64,000 nucleotides of DNA from NCBI GenBank assembly GCA_003024785.1, contig PUQB01000198.1:291224-355223 (forward strand). The letters are read 5' to 3'. The position numbers and the translations under genes were made by a program. Each line of letters begins with the position of its first letter. The first letter of the stretch is position 1. Positions 34,800-45,800 of this stretch are shown piece by piece. Source of the DNA: Selaginella tamariscina. Its lineage: Eukaryota > Streptophyta > Lycopodiopsida > Selaginellales > Selaginellaceae. A model generated the notes under the pieces. That model searched no databases, was not told the DNA's origin, and saw only the letters and a list, made by a program, of their open reading frames with translations.

Positions 34800-36897
34800 G
34801 AGCCGCGAAGTTGGACGTAGGTGCAGGCTCCATTGGTGCTGCTCATACCATCCCATCACTTAAGTTTCCTGTACACATTCATCTTAATAATCGAGAGCTC
34901 ATGGAGTTTGCCTTGTTAGACACTGGTGCAAATGCATGCTTCATGGATGACGTTTGCAACTCAACATGGCATTTCGGTGGTGAAGTTGAAGCGTGCAGTT
35001 CCTGTAGAGGTGGCCGATGGGCGTCTAATTGCTTCTGGTGCAGTTACCCATGCTACCGAACCTCTCTCCTGCAGGTATGGCACATTCAACTGTTCAATTT
35101 CCTTCAACTTGATCAAGACTCGGTCGACTCCCATCATTTTGGGCATGCCATGGTTCGTTGTTGCAAATCCGCAGATCGACTGGAGGTCTAGGACGCTCAC
35201 GTTTTCCTCTCCAACAGCTAGGATCAATCCTGTACCTTCCTGTGTGCAGGATACATCCTTAGTATCTGAGGCAGTACAAGCTACAGGATTGACCGTGCCT
35301 GTTCCTGTACCAGTGTTGAAGACTCCTCCTCGACAGGATTCACCTCATATCAGTTCCTCAGCACATCAGGCTCTCTCCACTCCTGTAAGTTTGCGGTGTC
35401 CTGTACAGGGTTCTTCCAATCCTGTATCAGTGTCGAAGGTTCCTCCTCAACAGGATCCACCTCCTGTTGATTCGTCAGCACATTCGCAGGCTTCTTCCAC
35501 TCTTGCGCAACCACGGACTCCTGTACAGGATTCTTCCAATCCTGTACACTCATCAACACCCACACAGGTTTTTTCCAATCCTGCTTCTTTCTGTTACCCT
35601 GCTTCTGTTCCATCCCCCAAGATCCTTCCTCTTTTTCAGTCACAGCTCCCTCCTTCTCCTCTCCGAGTTCTTACCACTACCATGCATGAACTCGCCACTG
35701 ATCCTGCTCCCTTCCACCTTTTTGCCTTTCAAGTAACTCCTACGTCCTCTTCTACCTTTCCTGTATCCGACTCCCTGTTTTTTCTCCTTCTCCTTCTCCT
35801 TCTCCTCCTTCTTCCTACCATCCAAGTACCACGACTTTAAGGACGTTTTTGACAAGCACAAGGCTGCAGTTCTTCCTGTTCACAGGTCCTACGACTGTCC
35901 TATTGATCTTGCGGAAGGAAAGACTCCACCATTCGGACCGATTTATGCATTGTCACCCACAGAGTTGGAGGTTCTTCGTCAGTACATCGAGGACAACTTG
36001 GCATCCGGCTTCATTCGTCACTCAAAGTCCCCTGCAGGAGCTCCTATCTTCTTTGTCAAGAAGAAGGATGGGAGTTTACGTTTGGTTGTGGACTACAGGG
36101 GTTTGAATCAAGTCACCATTCGGAATCGGTACCCGTTGCCATTGATCCCGGAACTTCTCGATCGGCTGCGAGGAGCAAAGGTGTTCACGAAGATCGACTT
36201 ACGAGGAGCCTACAACCTTGTACGGATTCGTCCCGGCGATGAGTGGAAGACTGCCTTTCGTACAAGGTATGGACATTTTGAGTACACGGTAATGCCTTTC
36301 GGCCTTACCAATGCCCCAGCTGTGTTCCAACACATGGTGAACGACATTTTCCGTGACTTCTTGGACCAGTTTGTGGTGATCTACCTCGACGACATCTTGA
36401 TTTTCTCCAAGGACCAGGCGGCACATGACAAGCATGTACGACTAGTTTTAGAGCGGCTTCGCGAGCATGGCCTGTACGCGAAGTTGGAGAAGTGTTTTTT
36501 CGATAGGGATTCGGTGGAGTTCTTGGGCTACATCGTCTCTCCTGCTGGCGTTTCCATGGACATGCACAAGGTGAAGACCATCGTGGAGTGGGAGAGGCCC
36601 AAGTCGGTACGAGATGTACAATGTTTCCTTGGCTTTGCAAACTTCTACAGGCGGTTCATACAGGACTTCTCCAAGCGTGTACTTCCACTCACAGAACTCA
36701 CCAAGCGCACAGGACTTTTCTCTTGGTCCGACAAGGCGGAACACGCGTTCACAACACTCAAGGACGTTTTCACGACAGCTCCGATTTTAGCACATCCTGA
36801 CCCTTCTCATCCTTTCTTCATTGAAGCAGATGCCTCGGATTTAGCAGTAGGATCCGTCTATCGCAAGTTGGAGAGGACAAGTTGCTTCATCCTGTAG
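34800..36897 (+). pseudogene. B2 protease, proline-rich linker and reverse transcriptase
   Basis: Protease: LLDTGANACFMDD, then a 2-nt loss near 34955, then GAVTHATEPL and ILGMPWF. A linker of about 200 residues, rich in Pro, Ser and Val, repeats PVQ(D/G)SSNPV. Another frame break lies in a CTT/CTC run near 35790. RT shows [54 protein letters not shown] and [13 protein letters not shown] 1-nt loss near 36858 shifts the frame in RNase H. The motifs resemble fungal/vertebrate-type chromoviruses more than the common plant CRM or Tekay types; this is my judgement from memory. Confidence 0.85.
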
Positions 36898-38789
36898 CTT
36901 TTCACTCTCGTAAGTTCCTGTCGGCGGAGATCAACTACGAGATTCATGACAAGGAACTCAAGGCCATTGTGGATTCGTTTGAGGAGTGGCGGCATTTCCT
37001 GGAAGGTGCTGCACATCCTGTACAAGTTCTTACGGATCACAAGAACCTGGAGTACTTTCAAACGGCTCGGGTCCTCAGTCGGCGACAGGCTAGGTGGGCA
37101 GAGTTCCTATCACGTTTTGACTTCGTCATCGTCTACAGGCCCGGCTTTCGGAATGGCAAGGCGGACGCATTGTCTAGGCGCTCTTACCTTGCACCAAGCC
37201 CGGGCGATCCTGCATTTGACTGTCAAAGGCAAGTGTTGTTGGGTCCTGATCGTTTCCGGCTTGCGGCACTGCAGGTTCATCAGGCTCCAGCAAATTCAAC
37301 ACTCCTACAGGACGTCCGTTCGCAGTTGGCTACAGACGACTTGGCAAAGAATGTGTTCTCACACATTCATCCTGACGTTGCAAGTTCCTCTTCCTCCAGT
37401 TCCCGTCCAGACTACAACCTGTTCACCATACAGGATGGACTCCTGTACCGGGAAGGTCTCCTGTACGTTCCTGTTGGTATTTCCAGGACTCGTGTGGTAC
37501 AGGATTGTCATGATACCCCGGCTACAGGACATTTTGGTGTGGCCAAGACAGTGGAGTTGGTGACTCGCAACTATTGGTGGCCTGGGTTGCGAGGTTTTGT
37601 GGAGAGGTTTGTACGGAGTTGTGACACTTGTAGCAGGTCGAAGATGCCTCATCATGCACCCTCTGGTCTTCTTCGTCCTCTTCCTGTTCCGTCTGCTCCT
37701 TGGAGATCCATTTCTATGGATTTCCTCACAGATCTTCCTCCTTCTCGTGGATTTGATGCAGTTCTTGTGGTGGTTGACCGTTTCACCAAGCAGGCTCATT
37801 TCCTACCCTGCAACAAGACAGCTACAGGTCAGACAACTGCCGAGTTGGTGATCCGCGAGGTGTTCCGACATCATGGTCTTCCTGAGAGCATTGTTTCCGA
37901 TCGAGGTCCACAATTCATGTCCAAGTTTTGGCGAGAGCTTCTTCGGAGTCTACAGGTCAAAGCGGATCTTTCTTCAGGATATCACCCACAAACCGATGGG
38001 CAGTCCGAACGCACAATTCAGACCTTAGAACAGTATCTTCGTTGCTTCATCAGTTACCAGCAGGACAACTGGTTGGACCTCCTTCCAATGGCGGAGTTTG
38101 CCTACAACAACTCCATCCACGCATCTACAGGACAGACACCTTTCTTTGCTCTTACAGGCCACCATCCACGTTTTGACTTTGCTCCTCCCGCTTCTCCTTC
38201 TTCCGCTCCTGCAGTACAGGATCGTCTTCAGCATCTTCGGCAGGTACAGGATGATCTCCAGGTTCATCTTCAACAGGCACAGGAACGATACAAGCATCAT
38301 GCTGATGCTCACCGTCAGCCGGCACCTGCATACAAGATTGGTGATCTCGTGTGGCTTCTTCGTCGACACATTCGCACCAACAGGCCTTCTTCTAAGTTGG
38401 ATTTTCAACGATTGGGCCCTTATAGGATCGTGGCGGAGGTAAATCCTGTAGCTTTCCGACTCGAGTTACCATCCACGGTGAAACTTCATCCTGTGTTTCA
38501 CACCTCTTTGTTGGAGCCGTATCATCCTTCTTCTCTTCCCGGTCGTGTTTCTTCTCCTCCCCCTCCTGTGGTCATTGACACTGAACCTGAGTACGAAGTT
38601 GCAGCCATCCTTGACTCTCGTCTTCATCGTCACCAACTCCAATACTTGGTGGATTGGAAAGGGTACCTGCCTACTGATCGCACTTGGGAACCTGCATCCA
38701 ACTTACTCCATGCTTCTTCCAAGGTTGCTGCCTTCCATCGGCATTATCCTGCTAAACCAGGTCCCAAGACTCGTGGAACTCGTCTTTAG
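36898..38789 (+). CDS. B2 RNase H (C-term) - integrase - chromodomain, intact frame
   Basis: The frame is open for more than 630 codons, from position 36882 to the stop at 38789. RNase H end: [20 protein letters not shown] and TDHKNLEYF. The integrase zinc finger reads H..H, then CDTCSRSK. Catalytic residues counted from 36882 are D280, D340 and E376, an exact D-59-D-35-E spacing (MDFL, SDRG, QSER). The GPY motif lies in [14 protein letters not shown] chromodomain closes the protein ([11 protein letters not shown] ... [20 protein letters not shown]), which in chromoviruses guides integration to heterochromatin. It is not translated alone: it is the 3' part of a frame-damaged gag-pol. Confidence 0.9.
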
Positions 38790-38800
38790 GGAGGAGGTGC

Positions 38801-39451
38801 TGTCACGACCCGATACAGAATACAGGATTCCGGATACAGGACATGGGTTGCAGGACTTTCCTACAGGATTCCGGATACAGGATATGGGTTGCAGGACTTT
38901 CCTACAGGATATTCCTACCAGGATTCCGGACACAGGATTCGGTTGCAGGATATTCCTACAGGATATGCCACAGGATATGCCTAGAGGATAAGGGACATGT
39001 GGACTCATCTTAGCCTCTGCATGCATGCAATCACTTTTGCATGCATGCAACCACTTTTAGCATCATGCCTAGATTAGCTCTTGGAGTTGTGAGCATAAAA
39101 GCTCCGACCTAATTGTTGTACAATCAGTTACTATCAACACCAGTCTTACTACGATCAATCTCGTCTTGTCTTGTTCTTGTCTTGTTTCCTGTCCTGTTCC
39201 TGTCCGTCCTGTCTTTCCTGTCTGCTCCTGATCCTGTCCTGCTCCGGATCCTGTCCTGTTCCTGTCTTTTCCTGGATCTTGTCCTGCGCTTTCCTGTCTT
39301 GCTCCCGGATCCTATCCTGATCCTGTCTTGCTCCTAGATCCGTCCTGTTCCTATTTCTAGTTCCTGTCCTGCTCTCGGTCCTGTTCCTGAGTCAAGCCTT
39401 CATGTCCTTGGAATCCTGTTCTCTTCCTGTTTCCTGGATCGTGGCTTGACA
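38801..39451 (+). repeat. B2 3' LTR
   Basis: It follows the polypurine tract AGGGAGGAGG, begins TGTCACGACCCGATAC, ends GCTTGACA, and matches the 5' LTR almost base for base. Confidence 0.92.
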
Positions 39452-39456
39452 ACTTG

Positions 39457-39735
39457 GAGCAGTCGAATATCATACGCCGGTTGTACGATCAAAACAAGGT
39501 ACTTATGGACACATTACACACATTAGTTGATCAAGTCCGTAGTATCCATGAGAAGATCAGTGAGTTCAATTCGGCAGCAACACCAACATTGGATGACACG
39601 AACGAAGTACGGAAGTTACGTGAAGAGAACCTCAAGTTGAAGAGCTTCATCGGTTCTATGTGCGAAATGCGGGCACATCATAAGGTTGCATCGGGGCGAT
39701 GCAACACTTCCAATTTGGGGATGTTAGGAGCATAG
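39457..39735 (+). pseudogene. Element A extra ORF, 3' part (coiled coil)
   Basis: The reading continues from the B2 junction: EQSNIIRRLYDQNKVLMDTL, HTLVDQVRSIHEKISEF, KLREENLKLKSFIGS. These are heptads typical of a coiled coil, so the extra protein probably oligomerises. The frame ends at TAG inside the start of the 3' LTR (39722). Confidence 0.6.
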
Positions 39736-40317
39736 TTAGACATTAGTAGAATTTCTTGTTATTTCATGGCTATAATGGGAAAAATATCAAAAACAATATA
39801 TATTGTGGAAAATGAAAGTGGGAAGGATATATCGGAGTACGAGTTACTAACGCAATACCGCAATATGGGTCATCACCGCAATATGATATCAGCGGAGTAC
39901 GGCATTTATGGATAAGGATAAGAAGGAGTTACAGTAACTGAATGGATAAGGCTAGGAGGCAATTATGAATAACTGCTAGTACGGATCTAGAGCACGGGTA
40001 TAAATAGACCAGATTAGGACTAGAAGGGCATCCCAAGTATACTGTCCATGTACCGTGCACGGACATAATATAAATTTCCTTTCTCTCTCAATACGTCTAT
40101 CTCCTACCTGTATTTCTGTGATGTAGTATACTGTTCTTATTTCCAGTACTGTGACAGGATCCATAGTACTGCTACTTGCTATACACCTTGCCATCCTTAC
40201 CCTTTTCCTGATTTTCTGATGTCTGATTACGTCTTTATCTTAATCCGTAGACCCTTAGTACGGGTTTATCGACGGCAATCTTATCGATGTACGGAGGGTA
40301 GAAATTACATGTTAACA
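39722..40317 (+). repeat. Element A 3' LTR
   Basis: TGTTAGGAGCATAG...GTTAACA. It is collinear with the 5' LTR, with many point differences and short indels, so element A is clearly older than B1 and B2. The polypurine TTTGGGGA directly precedes it. Confidence 0.88.
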
Positions 40318-40321
40318 CTAC

Positions 40322-40692
40322 AGTTAGAATCTTCTTATCAAAGAATTCTTTATGTCACACTTTCCTATTAACCCTTTCTACATGTTATTTCTCTAGATTA
40401 AGAAAGTTCCATGTATGCATTTTTCTACATGATATAATTTTTGTCCTTAATAGTAACATTGATTAGTTTACATAAATAAACCACAAGAATTACAGATTCA
40501 TAGTCTTATGTTTTCATAGAAATGGGTGATTAAAAAAAGATGTTGAACGAGAAAATCAAAGTAATACCACCTATGACTTCTATTTAAAAAAATTTTGATC
40601 CAGTATAAGCCATGTTCACAAAAGATTAACTTAAGCAAAATTTAACACCATATAGAATAGTGAGTTGTCCCTAGTGGTTGGATTGGACTTGT
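40322..40692. other. Unassigned flank of element A
   Basis: AT-rich, with no gene or repeat recognised. Confidence 0.4.
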
Positions 40693-41166
40693 CCTTGTCA
40701 AAAGCTAATGCTAAAAGACATACGTGTATTATTATATATGTAAGTACCTATATAATATGTAGAATGTTTTATATATGTGGGCACAGTTCAAATAGAATAC
40801 AATCAAATACAAAAAAGCATCACAGGTATTGGATAAATGTGTGTTGCATGCTAGCATATAAAAAATACATATATTATAACAAATATACACAAACATACAA
40901 GATATGAACACACATGCATGCAAACCTCACTAGGTGGGAAGATAATGAAATGGGAACCGAGCATTATTTATTATATTAATTTAGAATATGTATGCATACA
41001 TGTATATAGTTCATGGTGTACCTTGCTTAGCAAAGTTCATTGTCATAGTGTATGTAACCACGTTAGATTGGCATCCAACTCTGGTCATTTGATTCCACAT
41101 TTCAATAGCCTTCTCCATTTCACTACAATCACCGTTATAAAAACCTATATCTCTCTCTCGCGCGCG

Positions 41167-41200
<34 letters not shown>

Positions 41201-42857
41201 GAGAGAGAGGATATATGCCTCATGACAGATTAGTTTGTGTTAAATTTTATGTTGTGAAAATATATTGTATCCACATGTGCTCGTGACAAAAAATGAGAAT
41301 CAAACCCACTAGAAGGAACACTTAAAAGCACCATTGCAAAGAGGAGTGTGCAGGAACATGAAACAATCAAATGCTTACATTGTCATATTCAATCAATCTA
41401 TGTTGAGTTATATTTCAGTATTATGTATTATGCTAAGCCTCACAATGTTAGACTAAGTAGACTTGTTATAGAATATTCTATCCACAAGCATTCTCGTTGT
41501 GTTGCAACAAAAAGAAGTACGTAAAATGAAGAAGATGGAAGTACGTAAAATGAAGAAGACGGTGGAGGAGAAGGCTAAGCAATTAAATTTAAAAGGACCA
41601 AAATTTATTTAAAATGAAGAATATGGTGAAATCAAAATGTTTAACAATTCCAATAAAATTCATTAACAGCATAAGGATTACTTAGTATATGTTAAACGAA
41701 CTAAAATCACTTATTAATAATAACATATTGTGTTAAAAGATATTACTTTGAGTTCTCAAGTAGTATCAATTGGTATTACTCGAGCTCGAGAAGTATTATT
41801 TTACATTACTTGAGCTGAAGTGAAGATCATAATATTATCATCGTATTAAAAAACCAAACTAATACAACACAAACTTGAGTAGTATATCTCAATATAATTG
41901 TAATCTTCTTGCAAATTAAGAAGATGTGTGTACAACATATAACAAAACATGAGATTATATAAAATGAATTTTTAACATTATATATCTTCAATAATATATA
42001 AGTACGATTTCTTTTAAGATCTCAATTTGCATATCAATTGACAAATTCAACAAAGAAGAAATGTTTTGTGATGAAAATGTTAAGAAAAGTGGTAAATCTA
42101 ATGAGAAGAGTGCAATTTGGAGAACTTGGAGGAAACTGGGTTCATTTTGATTCTGTGCATAGTGTAAAGAATGGGGTGTTCATTTAAGGTTCGTATATTA
42201 TCATAGTTTAGACAAACATCTAAAATAAAATTGTATTCTTAGATTGAACCATAGTTACTTACAAATTAAAATTGAAGATGTTGTCACATAGTCACTATTC
42301 TAGACCATACTAAACAACATAGTTGAGAGAGCTTCATTTCACACAATTGTTCCAAGGATTTATGCTCATGCTATCATAGTTTCTACTTTCACTTTGCATA
42401 ACCTCTAACCTTACACTTATAACATGATGGAGAACAATTAGGGTGTAAACATAAAGTATTTACCTAAGTAAAATTTACTCTTAGCCCTAATAACCTAAAC
42501 CCAACCCCTCAGTTTGTAAGTGCATTCAAGAGACTCACTCACTATAAAACCTATCCCCTTTAGGGAAGTCTTAGATGTACCGATAGTTATGGCTTAGGGT
42601 TAGTCCTTAGTCCAAATGAATAACATTTGGCATGGAGATTATGTGCCAACCCACTTTCCTAATCCTTAAAAATAGGGGGTATTGACATTATAACTATAGT
42701 ATAGTGTAGCATTTTGAGTTAAAAATTAAAAGTGTTACACAACATTCCTTGGGACACCATTGAAATATCAATTCAATGTGTTTAAACACTAGTTCTATTG
42801 ACTCTTGTTACTTATTTTTATACATGGAATATTGTAACATGGGGTATGTCACAACTA
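40693..42857 (-). repeat. Inverted repeat 1, left arm (PPR fragment plus 5' flank)
   Basis: It is the reverse complement of about 58845-60857, with many substitutions and indels. Shared landmarks are the PPR exon, the intron with the GTGGGCACAGTTC block, the hairpin-like ACTCGAGCTCGAG region and the AACCCTAA-rich flank. It ends at CCTTGTCAAAAGC (40693), the same point where the second repeat pair begins in the right copy. Confidence 0.8.
41018..41186 (-). pseudogene. PPR gene fragment, single motif
   Basis: It encodes FYNGDCSEMEKAIEMWNQMT, then RVGCQSNVVTYTMTMN, the core of a P-class pentatricopeptide repeat. (GT/GC)n and GATA microsatellites lie just upstream. No further exon follows on this strand within this arm. 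Confidence 0.7.
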
Positions 42858-42894
42858 AGCATTAAGCTAACCCTTAACCTTAGATTTTGTTAAG

Positions 42895-45800
42895 TGTCAC
42901 GACCCAATACAGGATGCAGGATACAGGATACGGGTTACAAGATATGCCTATAAGATATACCTACATGATATGCATGCAAGATATTCCTACAGGATATACT
43001 TACAAAATATTCCTATAGGATATGCCTATAGGATATACTACAGATATGCCTAGAGGATAAGGGTCACTATTTTTAGCTCATGACCAGATTAGCTTGGAGT
43101 TGTGAGTATAAAAGCTCCGACTTAATTGTTATACAATCAGTTACTATCAACACTAGTCTTTTACGATCAATCTTGTTTTGTCTTGCTCCTTGCCTCCTGC
43201 TCGTCTTGTTCATGGTTCCTAATTCCTGTCCTGCTTTCTGAGTCAAGCTTTCTTATTCTCGAAATCCTGCTCATTTCCTTGTTCCTGGATCGTGGCTTGA
43301 TAGTTTGATAGTAACTGCTTTCATAGCTTTCCGATTTTCAGCTACTTTTTTCCTTGATTCTTCTCCTTCGTTTTCCTGCTTTTTTCTTTTATAATCATGG
43401 CCAATTTTAAGCAATTTCAACGAGCACCAAATATTGCTTCATGAGCTGGCCACTTTGCGTCAAGTGGTCACAGATCTGCAAGGTTCCACCAACGCGGCGC
43501 ATGCAGCTGCTGATGCATCCTTCCAAGGCTGTTGTGCAGCTCTTCTAAGCATCCGTGGTTTCCTCTCCATCGAACACTTCTTCAAAGCCGAAGATTAGCA
43601 TACCGAAAAGTTCAATGACAATCGTGCTGATTTTCAAGGGTTCCTGAATCAGATCAGGCTTTTGATCCGCATGCAACCATGCTGCTACTCGACTGATGCA
43701 CAAAAGGTTGGCCTTTTGCATCCCTACTAGTTGGATTTCCACAGGCTTGGGTTGCCCCTTTGCTGGAGCGTGACGACCCATTGATGGAAGACTTTGAAGG
43801 TTTCGTGGCTGCTTTGAAGCTTGCTTTGGAGATCCCGATAAGTACCATTCCGCATGCACGAAGTTACGAAAGCTCACACAAGGATCTCGACCAGTTTCCG
43901 TCTATACATCCAAATTTAGCAACTTTGCACAAACATTCCATGGGACAAGACTGCATTGATTGAACACTTCCGTTTTGGGTTGAGGGACGATGTGAAGGAT
44001 CTTCTCCTTATGTTACCGGATGCCCAAACATTAGCGGAGATCATGCAACAAGCTGTTCGTTGCGACAACCGTTTTTCGAGCGTTGTCAGGAAAGATCCCG
44101 TCAGCAGTTCCTGCAAACCAATCCTGCAGCTGTGGTACATACTCCTGCGACACCTTCTGGAGTAGTTCCTATGGAGGTTGAAAAATACAAGCGTGGTTCA
44201 CTTTCCGCTACTGAGAAGCAATATCGCTGCAGTGAGAATCTATGTTTATATTGTGGTGAAGCAGGACACAAGGCGGTGGAATGTCCTATTAAAGCCAGAA
44301 GTTCAAGATGCGTGAAGTTGAAGCTGAAGTTCATTCAAAAAACTTCAATGTTCACTTTGTTTAGAGCCACAAAGTTGGACATAGGTGCAGGCTCCATTGG
44401 TGCTGCTCATACCATTCCATCACTCAAGTTTCTGTACACATTCATCTCAATAATCGGGAACTCAAGGAGTTTGCCCTGTTAACACTGGTGCAAATGCATG
44501 TTTCATGAATAACACTTTTGCAACTCAACATGGCATTCCGGTGGTGAAGTTAAAGCGTGCAGTTCTTGTAGAGGTGGCCGATGGTCGTATGATTACTTCT
44601 GGCGTAGTTACCCATGCTACCAAACCTCTCTCTTGCAGTCATGGTGCATTCAACTGTTCGATTTTCTTCAACTTGATCAAGACTCATCGACTCCCATTTA
44701 TGCCATGGTTCGTTGTTGCAAATCCTCAAATGACTGGAGGTCTAGGACACTCACGTTTTCCTCTCCAACAACTAGGATCAATCCTGTACCTTCCTGTGCA
44801 GGATACATCCTTAGTGTCTGAGGCAGTACAAGCTACAAGATTGACGTGCCTGTTCCTATATCAGTGTTGAAGACTCCTCCTCGACAGGATTCACCTCATG
44901 TCAGTTCCTCAGCACATCCGCAGGCTCTCTCTACTCCTGTAAGTTTGGATTCCTGTATAGGGTTCTTCCAATCCTGTATCAGTGTCGAAGGTTCCTCCTT
45001 AACAAGATCCACCTCCTATTGGTTCGTCAGCACACTCACAGGCTCTCCTCACTCCTGTGCATCCACGGACTTCTGTATAGGATTCTTCCAATCCTGTACA
45101 CTTGTCAACATCCAACATGTTTCTCCCAATCTGCCTCTTTTCATTACTCTTCTTTGTTCCACCCCCCAAGATCCTTCCTCTTTTTCAATCACAGCTCCCT
45201 CCTTCTCCTCTCCGAGTTCTTATCACTACTATGCATGAACTTGCCACTGATCCTGTTCCTTTTCATCTTTTTGCCTTTTAAGTAACTCCTATCCTTTTAC
45301 CTTTTTTTGTATCTGACCCCTTGTTTTTCTATCTCCTTCTCCTGTTCCTTCTCTTCTCCTCCTCCTTCTTCCCTGTCATCCAAGTATCACTCCTTTCAAG
45401 ACGTTTTTGACAAGCACAAGGCTGCAGTTCTTCCTGTTCACAGGTTTTACGACTGTCCTATCAATCTTGTGGAAGGAAAGACTTCACCATTCAGACCGAT
45501 TTATGCACTGTCACCTACAGAATTGGAGGTTCTTTGTCAATACATCGAGGAAATTTAGCATCTGGCTTCATTTGTTATTCAAAGTCCCCTACAGGAGCAC
45601 CTATTTTCTTTGTCAAGAAGAAAGATGGGAGTTTACGTTTGGTTGTGGACTACAGAGGTTTGAATCAAATCACCATTTAGAACCGGTACCCGTTGCCATT
45701 GATCCCAAAACTTCTCGATCGGCTGCAAGGAGCAAAGGTGTTCACGAAGATCGGCATACTTAAAAGAAGGTAAGCAATATGTGAGCAAGGTGGGGCTTAA

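Larger units (their letters stand above)
33089..39456 (+). mobile_element. Element B2: youngest, most complete chromovirus copy, nested in element A extra ORF
   Basis: The element proper is 33094-39451, flanked by a perfect ACTTG duplication (33089-33093 and 39452-39456). LTRs are 33094-33728 and 38801-39451 and nearly identical apart from short indels in the TCCTG-rich tract. Same strand as element A and B1. It is the best guide to the family's protein layout: gag, protease, linker, RT, RNase H, integrase, chromodomain. Confidence 0.93.
18470..40317 (+). mobile_element. Element A: old Ty3/gypsy LTR retrotransposon, interrupted by B1 and B2
   Basis: LTRs at 18470-19081 and 39722-40317 share TG...CA ends, and CTAC flanks both sides (18466-18469 and 40318-40321), a 4-bp target duplication. 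Order between the LTRs: PBS, gag with CCHC knuckles, protease, RT, RNase H, integrase, an inverted LTR fragment, an extra sense ORF, polypurine tract TTTGGGGA, 3' LTR. Without the two nested insertions it is about 9.4 kb. The Tat-like order with an added ORF after integrase is inferred from layout, not phylogeny. All coding parts carry stops or frameshifts. Confidence 0.88.
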
